Below, in pieces: positions 11,885 through 23,570 of a stretch of 64,000 nucleotides of DNA; position 1 is the stretch's first letter, and each line of letters starts with the position of its first letter. Below the pieces are notes generated by a model that was given only the letters and a program-made list of their open reading frames with translations, did not search any database and was not told the origin of the DNA. Origin of the DNA: Ficedula albicollis (lineage: Eukaryota; Chordata; Aves; Passeriformes; Muscicapidae); assembly GCF_000247815.1 (NCBI RefSeq), contig NC_021678.1, positions 8,204,874 to 8,268,873 of the forward strand. The letters are read 5' to 3'. The position numbers and the translations under genes were made by a program.

Positions 11885-14800
11885 CTGAATCAAAATCTAA
11901 TCAATATTCTCCATGAACACTTATTCCTAAGCTTCTCTGAACACATCAGAGGATGAAGAACATAACAGACTTCTTAATTTTTGAACAGAGCAATGATTAG
12001 ATTTCACTGTTGACCAGTAGCTTCATGATTCCCGCCTGGGAATACACAAAGAAATGAGGCTTAATTATTTTACTATGCCATCATTAATTTCTTTCTTAAA
12101 TTCTCAGGTCTTCATCACATTGTCAAAACACCAAATTAGGAAAGATGTGAAAAGGGGATTGGTTTATGCCTTTTGACTGTGCTTGCCCTGGTGGGCTCTT
12201 GCTCCCTCATTGCTCCCTGCGGCATTAACCCACCACATTGTGGGGAGCTCCCCCAGGAACGTCGTGTCAGACATTTCCCAAAACATTTTAACAGGAAAGC
12301 TTCACTTCAAAGAGGTGCAATGACAGCAGCTGTGATGGATTACAGTCAGACCTACACTGTGCCTGAAATACTCATGCCTCCACAGGAGAGGAGAGCAGAA
12401 GGAAAGCATGTAAGATGTGTCAATCCTTTCGCCCCTTACTCCCGAGTGATCCCAAATATTGGCTTGGTAACGTCCCAGAGCCCCTGCAGGACTGTGTCTC
12501 CACTGACCTGAAGGCAGGCTCTCTGAAACATCACTTCAGTGGCTGACTGAGGACACAGGACACAGGAGAAAATTCAGGAAACCTTATTTGCTACATCACA
12601 GCAGGTGAAGTACTGCTTCATCACACTGACAGAATACAAAGGAGTTTGTGGCAGTAATTGGAAAGACTATTTTAAAGTCTGACTGGCTGTCAGGCATTGT
12701 GGGAGAAACAATTAGCAACGTGGTTTTAAAATGCACCAGAGACTGTTTTGAGTGAACCTCAAAAGAAAAGAAATCCTTTTAAGTTTCAAAATATTTGGAT
12801 CCCAAGTGAGTTCATACCAACTTTTCTTCTTTTGCAACAGCTTCATCCCTTTCTTTTTTTGAAGTGGATTCTGTCCTCCTTCCCATCTTCATTCTACTAG
12901 AGTTAATTACCAAAATCATTCCAAAAACTTTTGTTCTTTTTTCCCAATTATGATTCTCCCCTGACTCAATTTTTTTACTCAAGGATGACTGTCTGCACAA
13001 AATAAAAAGAAGTTACACCTAGCATTATGTCTCATGACATCAGCAACTAAGAATAACCCAGCATCAGTATTATATTTAACAGGTAGTAACACCCTATAAA
13101 TACAACTGCATGCATCATTTTGCTCTAGTTGTTGTTTAATACTGCCACTTGATCTTAACAAATAAGCCTATGGAAAACTGGAAACTTTGCTTCCAGAAAT
13201 GGGTACCATATAATACAAAATATCTTCCATTTTTCTCTTATTTCTCAAAATTACATTTTTCTATTCTGAAAAATTTTCTAATCTTTCCAATCTCCAAAAG
13301 AATTGGTGCTGCACTCCTCTCTACAAATCCCATTTCTGTTGCACTTGTGTTCACATCTGCTACATCTGCTTCCTAAGACTCACTCCATTGACTTCTGAGG
13401 TTTGGTGAAAGTGAGAAATGGTGTATTTACCCTTTTTAATTCAAAAATATTTGGACTCACAGATCTAAATATTCTTTTTTATTTGAGTTTCACATTTTCT
13501 CCTTGAAAAAGTATGTCCACACACACAGAGTTGTCCTATTATTAGGCAAATCAGGGGAAAATGCAACTGCTGTTTACAAGCAGAGCAGCAGCAGCATCCA
13601 CAGTTAGGAACCCAACACGGGCAACCTTTGCTTCAGCTGAGAGGAATTGATTGGGATACCACAGCACATAATCATACAGTAAGAAGCTACAGCACATCAG
13701 TGTGAAAAGCCCAGCAAGATCTTAGGAGTAGCAGCACCCTTCCACAACAAGTGCCAAAACAAGTATTCAAGGAAGCTGGACTGAGGAATGTGTCTCACAC
13801 GCAGGGACATGCACTGTGTACTTCATGAGTACATTAAAACAACCTTTTTCTATTTACATAATAACTTACATAAGAGGCAAATGTCAGGAAGTCACTTAAA
13901 ACTCAAATATGTCTGTTCCTGAGCAGCTTAACTGACATGTTGTTGCTATTCCCAGAGTCTGAATTCCTGGAAACCAGGAGGCTGACACAAATGAACAATT
14001 TACATTTTTAAACCAATGTAATTGGATTAATCCGAGATAAAGATTTTGATTAATTGTATTCATCTCTGCCTAGAGGAAGTGCATTAGTTACTGTAGCCTC
14101 AGCCCTGGATTGATTTGTTCATTTATTCTAAAAGGCAAATGCTATCTTTTTAAGTGATACATTTGTTCTGGCTTTAACTTTGGAAGTAAAGGGTCAGGTC
14201 TGGAAACACTGCTGTGCCCCTGCTCCCATCCAGAAGACATGTCGGAAAATAGCAACTCTCATGTTTCTGCTTCTACCTCAAATCTGGCTAAAATAGGTCA
14301 ACAAGTTCAACTTTCTAGACTGACAAGTCACACATGCTTTCATTACATAGTCTCGCTTCCTTCTGATTGTTTAGCATCTTAAAAATTGTGTCTGTGTTTG
14401 TGTGGGTGGGGAGAGGATACTGTTTAAAAGGACAAAAAGAAGTGTGGAATTATGTTAGATGAAAACACTTTATTTTGAGCAGAACACAATTATTTATGTG
14501 TTTTTGCTTGTTTGTTTTTAAGAAAATTTTTAAAAGACTCTTTGATTCAATTTGAAGTGATTCTGTATCTGACTTTCAGGCTACAGATCAAGAGATCCCC
14601 TGTCAGATGGTCAACACTGTATTGAATTTGAAATAAAGCTGTAAATAGCTGGGTTTTAGGTGAGGTTTGGCATTTTTTTTTAAATCTACTCATAAGAATA
14701 TTTTGTCAAGAATAAGAAAAAAGAAGTAGCATGCTTTAGCTGTGTTATCCTCTTCAACAGTTATAAGCCATCTTTTTAATGCTAGAAGGGTCTGAGCTCC

Positions 14801-15249
14801 TTCTCCATCAGTGTTTATTTCAATGTCATCCAGAGTTTTCACACCTGCCACCTTGCATATTCAGTTTGGCTGTCTACTTGATGGGTGTTTTGGGTAAGGA
14901 AGAGCATAAGGGAAAACCAGGAAGAGAAGCAAAGAAAAACAGCAATGAAGCAGTTGTCCTCCTCAATAGGTAACAGCTTTCTGACAAATAAGGTATCAGC
15001 CCATACTCATACAGTTCATGTTGAGATTCATTTACCTGACAAATTACTCCCCCAAACTTCTAGCTTCATTATTTCCTTAGATAATTATGCCTGCATTTTT
15101 TATTTCTGGAGTGATTTGTGATGGTAGTGAGCATCTGGCATTGTGTTATACACAACTTTCTCTCCAATTAATGTGAGGAAACAAATGTCATTTTAGGGAT
15201 GCTTTGTTTTCCATAAAGGTTATGTCCTAGGTAAGCTTCAAGTATAAAT

Positions 15250-15252
<3 letters not shown>
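11885..15252. other. Intronic sequence, no gene seen
   Basis: Mostly unique AT-rich sequence. A homeodomain-type palindrome, GGATTAATCC, sits at 14024-14033 inside an AT-rich stretch with several ATTA cores (about 14015-14060). The frame at 12173-12511 (112 codons) shows no family resemblance. Confidence 0.55.

Positions 15253-15282
<30 letters not shown>
15253..15282. repeat. (AC)15 microsatellite
   Basis: A perfect dinucleotide run of about fifteen AC units, flanked by AGTATAAATATA and a T run. Confidence 0.96.
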
Positions 15283-15284
<2 letters not shown>

Positions 15285-17494
15285 TTTCAGGCACTCAAAT
15301 CCAGTCCAGTTAATTCAAAATCAGTTGCATAACAGAGTATGTGTAACCTTTTCACTCCTCTATGACTATTACAAACATGGCACGAGCTCTTCAGAAAGAG
15401 CAGTAGGAAAACATTCTTCAGAGAGACTCACATTTGATAAAAGCCAACAGGTACTAAGCCCTGCACTTACCTCTACCTGAGCACCTTCCTGCATACCAGG
15501 GCATTGCTCTGGAAGCATTTATTGCCTTTTCAATGCATCTCTCTTTTTGTGTTTTTTTCTCCTCACTAATTTCAGTCCTCTGGTAGAGATTTTATCCCAT
15601 TCCTGGTTCCCAGTCTGAGGATGGAAAATGTTAAAATGTCTATGGAGATATTTATTATATGCAGAGATAATGATGTCCCAGAAATAGCTGGGTGTGTGCT
15701 GAAGGGTATCAAATTCAGGTATATCCTTGGTGCAGATACTCCCTGCACCCAAGTAAAGGTATCTAAACTAACTGAGCCAGCTGAGGAAAAGAAGCAAGGA
15801 TGTCTTTGAATCCTTCAAATCCTGTGTTGAGATTCATATCTCTTGTTCACCATAGAACTACATGGACTAAGCAGGCAGTTTAGCCAAATTTCTCTTGACA
15901 CTTCACAGTTGCAATGAGCCCCTTCTTTGTCTCTTGGAACAGTATTTGACAGGTGGCTTCTCCTTCTTGTACATTTTGTCTCAGTTTAAGATGCATCCAC
16001 CTTTCATTTACTTTTTGTTTTTGTGGGGGTGGTGGGGTGTTTGTTTCAGCTCATTGTTCAGACTGTGTTTAAAATTGCTTCCTGCCACCACTCCTGTATT
16101 TCTACTGCTGTTTCCCAAGATAAAAATGTCATCTGTTTAGACCACATGCATTCTGTGACTTTATCAAAAACTTGTACACTAACTGTATCTCACAAGGGAA
16201 GATAAAAACAATTCTAGACCATCAAGGAACTTAGTGTTTCTTTGGGGGTCTTACCTACTTCCTTACAGGTTTGTTCTACCACCCCCTGAATATCCACTGG
16301 ACATCCCTCCCCTGAGCTGGCTCAGCAACATAACCACGACCCCGAGCTGATTATTTTTCAAGCATCAACTTTGAAATTGACCCCAAAAAATCCCAAAATT
16401 TTGAGGACACAGGAGCAAAGAGCTTTACCTTGGATGTGAATCTCTCTTGATGAACACATCAGCCCTTTTGGGCACCTCAGCTATGCCAGGCCACACAGTA
16501 TTGAGGCTACATCCCCTGCCCCTCCCTGGCACACACAAGGGCCAGCCCAGGTACAACTGGCTGCTGCAGAACCACAGGATACTGTGACAACCTCTCTTTG
16601 GGGCAGGAGCATCCACAAAGATCAGATTAATAAATCATTCTTCTGACAGAGGAATTCATATTCTCTGGAGCTTTTGTATTCCAGGAGATCTTTACACAAC
16701 TGAACAATTGCTGAAGAGAGAAGCCTGAAAAAACAAATTTTGAATTAACTCTGTAAAAGCGTTAGTGCTAAGGCTGAAGGGTCTCTGACCAAAATTAAGC
16801 TGATGCATCTGAACTCCTAACATTTGTAGGAAATGCCACCTAGGAAAGCTCATATAATCTACCAGACATGCCAGCGCAGCAGGTCTCTTTCAGTCCCAGT
16901 TGAATACATCTACCTGACAGTATCTGAGTTCTCACTGGTGAAGTTCCATCCAAATAAATATCCAAATTCAGTGTGTAAGGGCTGTCTACAGACTAAATCC
17001 TCATTAAAGTACAACCTGAGCACTGGGGCCAGTCAGTTTCCACATCACTGCTTGTGACTGATGTAGCTGTGGCATCAAAATAATTTTACTGCATCACCAT
17101 AACCCCAACTGAACATAACAGGAAGAAAATCATCTGTAAAGATGAAAGGTGCACTTTAAAGAAATATATAATTTAAAAGCTGAGGATAACAAATTGGTCA
17201 CTGAAAAGAAGTATCTTGACCTAAACTCTGCTGTAAACCTTTGCAGTGATGGGCACTGCACACACAAGCTTGCAAATAGCAATAAACTCAATTGAACCCC
17301 AGCTCAAAGGAACTGCAGGGAGGTTTTAAGTAAACTCGACAGCTGTTCATCCAATGTCTTGTTCCTGACAGACTCAATCAGGTACTGTCTGAGCTCCTAA
17401 AGATGTCCAGATCTGAAGCTATCATGTTTATTCTCTATTTTCAGCTTTCCAAAACACAACTCATGAGTGCTGCAAGACAGGGCTGTCAATCTCT
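15283..17494. other. Intronic sequence, no gene seen
   Basis: Unique sequence without recognised repeats; a slightly GC-richer patch lies at 16430-16620. The frames here stay below 82 codons. Confidence 0.6.
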
Positions 17495-17531
17495 AAATAT
17501 ATATATAAATATATATATATAAATATATATA
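17495..17531. repeat. AT-rich microsatellite (TAAATATATATA-like)
   Basis: Three blocks of alternating AT separated by AAAT interruptions. Confidence 0.9.
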
Positions 17532-19329
17532 AGGGATTCATACCCTGTTGTCCACTGGTTTCTGCTTTTCTGTTTACAAATCCATGATATAAATTAAATG
17601 CCATGAAACTGCTTATTATCTTTTTGTTTTCCATTCAGATCCTCTGGACGTGTTATTCACAGCTGATTTTATTTCCCCCAGTATTGTCTGAAAGGAGGGA
17701 GGCAATTACAGGTACATTTACTAAAACTAGGTATCCTTTTCAATTACACTCATCCTGAGCTTTGAAAGTTGGAAGTTTGCTCTTTATTATAGGAAAATAA
17801 TTTTTACAAGGACATATTTAAATGGAATGAGTATTTGGGGGGAGAGGAGGGAGGGCTTTTGCTGCTTGTGGCTGCCTCATTATGTGGCTGAAATTGCAAC
17901 TATTTGTAAAGCTGTCTTTGTACAACACACAGCACCAGTTTCAGCATTGCTCAACATACTTCAACACAGATTTATTGCCCAGAAAACTTTAATAGTGGTA
18001 AATGTTTAATTTATGGTTTATTTAAAAATATTAATCTAATAGCAAGGCAGATGGATGTAAACTAGTTTCCATTTCCTCTTGCAAGGCTTTATGTGATGCC
18101 ATGAACATGGCTGTCTTCACCGGGAATTCTGGCACACTGAGGTTAATACAAAATGCAAATCCACTTCAATGATACAAAAATCAATTCTTAAAATCTGTGA
18201 TGTCCCCAGACCTTTCAAGACAGTTTATTAATGTCAGTTGATGAAGCCCCATAAAGCTGCTGCTTCTTGTAAAGAAGAGACTAAACTAAGGTGGAAGAGT
18301 CAAGAGTTCATGGAAGGAAGAAAGAAATGCAAATATGTTCAGCTTTCTTGTGTGGTTGTTTTTATTAGACTAATGACCACACGCAGAAGTACAACATGAA
18401 ATTCAATAGAAACATAATGACCTTAAATGGGATTTTGTCCATCTTTTAACAACTGAATTTTTTCCACCCATGAAGAAGCATCAAGGGTCAGAGCAGACAC
18501 AGTTACTGCTGAATATCAAAGGCAATCTCTCAAAAGCTCAGTGTGCATCAAACAAATAATTGATGCAAAAAACGAGGACCGACTCATCATATTTTGTTGA
18601 GTAAAGGGCATTCAACTGAATCCTTGGAGAAATTTTACATTGCAAAAACAGAACTATATTCATTATTCTCCCCATTTACTCAGTTCAGTCTTTCAACAAA
18701 CTCCATGACAGCTTAAGCCTTTCAATAAAGCCAAAAGCGAACATAAACAACTGAGTGAGTTTCCATAGTGAGGACACCCACACATGCATTGCATGGTAAG
18801 ACAGTGCCCTGTCACAGTCAAATATCACAGAAGTCCCTCTGCCTGTGCAGAGCCTACAGGAAAGGATGGCATTAAACTACTTCAGTGCTCCTCTAGCACA
18901 CAAACTTCAATCTTAAATGACCTGAAATGACTGAGGCATTTAACATTTTTTTAGGTTTCCATATCTGTAACTCCTACATGCATGTTTTGTTTCCCTTGCA
19001 ACAGGAAAATGTAGAATTGCATTGACAAGAGTGCCGTGGGAACCAGATAGTTTTTCAGAGGATGGTTATAACAGAGATGATTATTCAGTTGTCAGCATCA
19101 AAAACAGGACTTAAAAGAATACACATTGGTGCCTGCAGAATACTATCTCAGTAGCGGCTTTCATGATCCGTCAGGAAAAGAAACATACCCACTGAAAGCC
19201 ATGGAAACCACTTCTAGGAAAGAGTCAACAAATCCTTTCTGTAAAGTCCTTCAAGTCTGCCAAGAGCTCTAATATAATTAGCAAAGGTTTCTTTGAGAAG
19301 GCAAGGCAATCTAGGAGTTACTGCTTTGG
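17532..19329. other. Intronic sequence, no gene seen
   Basis: Unique AT-rich sequence. No repeat family, exon or frame longer than about 60 codons is seen. Confidence 0.6.
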
Positions 19330-19334
19330 GCTGA

Positions 19335-19430
19335 GATGAAACAGTTGAGAGCCGATTCTGTGACTGCCACTGGTCTAGCGAACAACTTTGGGCAACGCCA
19401 TGTGCTCTCCACTAATTTCACTGGAATCGA
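19335..19430 (+). mobile_element. MIR-like ancient SINE remnant (tentative)
   Basis: The segment CTGCCACTGGTCTAGC followed a few bases on by TTTGGGCAAC resembles the conserved core of MIR elements (CTGCCACT, TAGC, TTGGGCAA in the same order and spacing). Similarity is clear only over some 35-60 bases and was judged from memory. It could also be another amniote SINE or LINE sharing this core. Confidence 0.4.
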
Positions 19431-21492
19431 GGGAATAAAGCCAATTGTGACAGTTCTGAGAAACGTGTGTGTCTGCCCATGAGTGTCTGTGGTTTTTGAA
19501 CAGCATTTATCCTCATATCCTACCAGACAAAGTAAAACTTACATTCTGGATCAGAAACACATCACAACATAAGGGAAAAAAGCTTAGAAAACTAAAACAT
19601 AGTCATTGTGAGGCTGTTGACATCAAACACTCTTCCAAAAGAAGGCATAAGCAAGATGGAAACATTGGTCATGATCACCTAAAATATCAGTATACAGATA
19701 TATATGTATTATATATATGTATTTTTATCCATATACATGGCCTTCTGTAATACTTTTATCCCCCCACACCCCCAAGAAAACAAACTTGGCTGAGTATTTT
19801 GTAGGCCCAGTTAAAACCAGTACTGCCAACTTGGCCATGAGCTGCTCCCCAGACAGCCCATTTACAAGAACTGAACCCCAGCAGTGCTGTGTCAGTGCGA
19901 CAAACCCAGATTTGAAATGCCTTGATAAGACTCACAACACAACTGCATTTTGTGTACTGCATTCTCCCCTATATCAGTGCAGAGCAGTTCACAGTTTTTC
20001 ATGAGACTTGGGATGCAACAAAAGCCCAAGTGGTTCTTTTTCACACAGTTCAGTGCAGAGCCTGCAACTGAAATATAGAAATACCAATAAGGAGGTTTAC
20101 AGCCTGAAAAATAATGTGTCTTTTTGTTTCATTGCTGCTGTGGATGAACTCCTAAACAATGCCCCTTATTGACAGAGAATCCCATTGTTGTGTCCCTACA
20201 ATAAATTAACCCATCAGAGTACTTCAGTGAATGGTCAGTCCCTTTACAACCACATTTATTCTACAAAAAGCTAAAATAAGCAATATGCTTGTACATTTGG
20301 AAGGGCTCTAGACACTGGATACCATCCGTGTGATATATTTTCAGAAGTATTTATCACAGAATAACCAGGGGAACAGAGGAAAGCACTTAACTCCATTTAT
20401 CTATTACAGGATATAATCATACCTCTCCACCTCATCTTTGCTACAGCACAGCACTTAGAAGTAGCCCAAGAGAATAAATATTTTGTCCATTATTTAGACA
20501 GAGGATAGACATATTCAAGTTTTTCTTTTCCTTGCAGCCAGTCCTACTCTAGTTATGTAAAAACACTTTACAGTCCAAGGAGTTAAATACTGGCAGACAT
20601 AGCTGAAACACAGCTGGGGCAGTCAGATCTCAATCCTTCAATGTGTTTATCTGCAAAAAGTGAGAAAGTTATCACCCACTGTTGGCTTCATTGTTCTCAT
20701 TTCCTAATTTGGATGGAGAGAGCATGATATTGTAAGCAAGCAGATTCGGAGGGGGAAAAAACCCACATTTCTTAATTCTAGGCATTGGGTATGAGAAGAA
20801 ATGGCAATTAGAACAAATTACCTAAATGCCTCACTAGTGTAGGGAGGTGCATTTTAATATAATCAAATTATTGCCCTAATTTCAAAAGATAAATTTATTC
20901 TTTATCACTTCACATTAATTTGGTCAAGTATTACTTCCAATTTAATGCTGAATTTAAAACATTTGTGGTTTTCTTCTAAAATCTTCAAATGAACATCTGT
21001 TTTCCTCAAAGCCTGCTAACAGCAACTGAAGGAGTCTCCAGGTATACTCCCTTCGTTCTCCTTTTTTTCTTCACAAGGGTTTTGCTATCCCAATTAACTC
21101 AAATGCATCGTACTATTTTACAAGAATGACAGGCTTCAAAAGCATCAGCACTTGAAAAATTATAACCACAAAGAGCTAAACTACACAAAAGGACCACCAT
21201 GAAAAGGTTAGGAAAGACAAATCAAGGATTAATGCAGGAATGCCTTACAGTTTACTCATGGCAGGAGGTTGAGCTGTACAACTAGGATATTTACTTTTGC
21301 AATGCTACAAAAGAACTGCACACTGCAAATCCCTACATCCTAAGAACTGCCTTTAAAAAAAACATACAAAGCTGAATGAGAGCTAAAGGTAATTCTGGGA
21401 AATACACTTGTATTCTATAAATCAATGAAGAAGTTGTTTTGAGGTTGGCCAGGTAACCAATGGTCAAGGTGGGACACTATTTTCTAAGTTTT
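19431..21492. other. Intronic sequence, no gene seen
   Basis: Contains a short alternating AT patch at about 19690-19725. A weak MIR-like stretch near 20640-20690 (TTTATCTGCAAAAAGTGAG) is too short to annotate. Confidence 0.55.
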
Positions 21493-21904
21493 GCTAATTG
21501 TCTTAGATGGGGATAACAACCTGCAACTTCATTAATCAAAGAAAAATTGGCATCTCAAAATCTTCCCACAGATACCAGAATCCCAAAGGCCAAGCCTTTC
21601 TTTACCCATCAGCCTCTTTACCTTTCCTCATCTTGAGTTAGTTACAAATTTTCAAAAGTGGTAGCTAATTGTCTTAGATGGGGATAACAACCTGCAACTT
21701 CATTAATCAAAGAAAAATTGGCATCTCAACCTAATTGTCTTATATGGGAATGACAACCTGCAGCTTCATTAATCAAAGAAAAATTGGCATCTCAAAATCT
21801 TCCCACAGATACCAGAATCCCAAAGGCCAAGCCTTTCTTTACCCATCAGCTTCTTTACCTTTCCTCATCTTGAGTTAGTTACAAATTTTCAAAAGTGGTA
21901 GCTG
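21493..21904. repeat. Three-part tandem array: full, partial, full (unit about 171 bp)
   Basis: Copy A is 21493-21663, B is a 5' partial copy (21664-21730) and C is 21731-21904. All begin CTAATTGTCTTA and share TTCATTAATCAAAGAAAAAT. A and C continue with CTTCCCACAGATACCAGAAT and end TTCAAAAGTGGTAGCT. A and B are identical over B's length, while C differs at several bases near its start. Confidence 0.94.
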
Positions 21905-22336
21905 AGCACAAATGAACAGGAGCATGTGATTTAGTCTTCACGAAGCACGTGGCGAAATTTATTCCAAATTACAGACAAATTCATTTACATTTTCGCAGCT
22001 GAACATTGTTCAGCATTTGGCAGAAAACTGCTGAAATCCATTCTGTGTCCACATCATTAACTTGTGCTGGGGTTTTATTCTTCACTTTCTGAATCCACTT
22101 ATTCCCAAAACCAAGATGATTTTGACCCTGAAGGCTGACACCACCTTTAATATTTCTATTTTGTTTGTGCCCAAAAACACTGACTGAGGTCCTTCTGCTA
22201 GGTGTCATCTGGCCCATCAGGATCATCAGGGGCTTTACATCTTGGGTCACAAACTAGAATTTGTTGTTAGGGGAGTTTGTGGAGGCAAACATTTCCAATA
22301 GGCTCAAAATAATAAAAAAAAGGCTAAAATAAAAAA
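21905..22336. other. Intronic sequence, no gene seen
   Basis: Unique sequence between two duplicated blocks. The minus-strand frame at 21981-22250 has no recognised motif. Confidence 0.6.
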
Positions 22337-22350
22337 AGAGAGAGAGAGAG
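22337..22350. repeat. Short (AG)n microsatellite
   Basis: Seven AG units following an A run, leading straight into a two-copy duplication. Confidence 0.85.
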
Positions 22351-22501
22351 AAAGAGCAAGGGTATTCTTGCCTTTTCTTTTTAATGTTCCCAATCCAACA
22401 GATGGATGCTGAGATATCCCAATGAGAGAAAGTGCAAGGGTATTCTTGCCTTTTCTTTTTAATATTCCAAATCCAACAGATGGATGCTGAGATATCCCAA
22501 T
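22348..22501. repeat. Two-copy tandem duplication, unit 78 bp
   Basis: Copy 1 (22348-22425) and copy 2 (22426-22501) begin GAGAAAG(A/T)GCAAGGG and end GGATGCTGAGATATCCCAAT. Three or so differences are visible (GTTCCCAATCC versus ATTCCAAATCC). Confidence 0.93.
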
Positions 22502-23179
22502 TGTATTTTTTATTTAATTCAGTAAAAATATATGAGAAAATACACTGTATTTAAGTACATGTACCCTACAGAATGTTTAATACATGCATGATGTCTATTT
22601 AGTATGAAAACACTACCTCTAAGAATATAATACATTTTAAACTATTCTCCATACATATATCACAGTTCATGCACATATCAAAAAGAGATACCAAATATCT
22701 CTAAGAAAATGATGAATGATATCCAAATGCATTAAGCACATTATTACTTCAGATAAACAACCCTTAAATTATTCTGATTTATTTTTCAATTTTGCTAGAA
22801 AGCATATTTACGAAAATAAGATAGGGTTTTAAGACATGAAACTGGATATAAATCATTAACAAGACAGCTACACTTTTCTCACTCTGAAACTACTGAACTA
22901 GAAATATTAATGATGGCTTAGAAGTATAACTAATGGTGAATTTTGAAACTTACCATTACAAAGTGGCAAAAGAAATAGAGAAATGTGGTGTAGAAGCTCC
23001 TTTATGCACTAAGATTTAATATTTGTATATTACTCCAGTATAACTGAAACCCTTATTGAAGCCTGCCCAGATATTGACAACTTTAGGCCATTTAGAGCAC
23101 AACATTGAAAACAGAGCAGAAATAAATTGTATCTCTTGTACAGTGGTTTGTTTTTTTTTTTTCTTATAGGTTCAAAACC
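22502..23179. other. Intronic sequence, no gene seen
   Basis: Very AT-rich, ending in a T run at about 23148-23162 that abuts a MIR-like remnant. Confidence 0.6.
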
Positions 23180-23189
23180 ACTTGAAAAA

Positions 23190-23300
23190 GAAGGTGATGA
23201 TCCCTATTTGGCAGATGGGAACAGAAGAAACAGAAGCAAGATAAAGTAATTTCCTGAAGTTAGACCTTCTGCCACAGCCTGGGACAGAAAACTCTGTTTC
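23190..23300 (-). mobile_element. MIR-like ancient SINE remnant (tentative)
   Basis: On the plus strand GATGATCCCTATTTGGCAGA followed by AGATAAAGTAATTTCC, then GCCACAGCCTGGGACAGAAA, matches the order of blocks in the reverse complement of MIR (ATCCCCATTTTACAGATG, TTAAGTAACTTGCCC, GGCAGAGCCGGGATTCGAA). Divergence is high. Confidence 0.45.
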
Positions 23301-23454
23301 TGTGTCAGTGATCAACCAGAAAACTTCTGGTATGAAGATGAATTGCATGGTCTCCTTTAAGCAGAGGTGCAAAGAGCAGCCATTGCTTATGGCTGTCCAT
23401 AGGAGCATGTTTGATCTTCAGTATATTTTAAGGAGCTGGGCAGTATCACTAGGT

Positions 23455-23570
23455 GAATTCTTACAAAGTGGAAACTAAGGCACATGGCACAGGGCCAGGC
23501 CATCAGCAAGTGAGCCACAGGGCTGGGAGCTGAAAACAAGGCAGCTCAGTCCAGTAAAGCGCCAAACATC
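23455..23570 (-). mobile_element. MIR-like ancient SINE remnant (tentative)
   Basis: GTGGAAACTAAGGCACATGG then CAGCAAGTGAGCCACAGGGC and TGGGAGCTGAAAACAAGGCA follow the reverse-complement MIR layout (GGAAACTGAGGCACAG, AGTGGCAGAGCCGGGA, GAACCCAGGCAG). It is the best of the three MIR-like matches and lies only some 150 bases from another in the same orientation. Confidence 0.5.

Noticed and set aside
20350..20370. ATCACAGAATAACC as a CR1 tail on the minus strand
   Set aside because: Only about ten bases match and the adjoining GGTTGGAA-type block is missing.
20640..20690. MIR3-like stretch TTTATCTGCAAAAAGTGAG
   Set aside because: Too short and too degenerate to tell from chance.
21493..21904. 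Direct repeats considered as a CRISPR-like array
   Set aside because: Units are long, directly adjacent, have no spacers and lie in a vertebrate intron.
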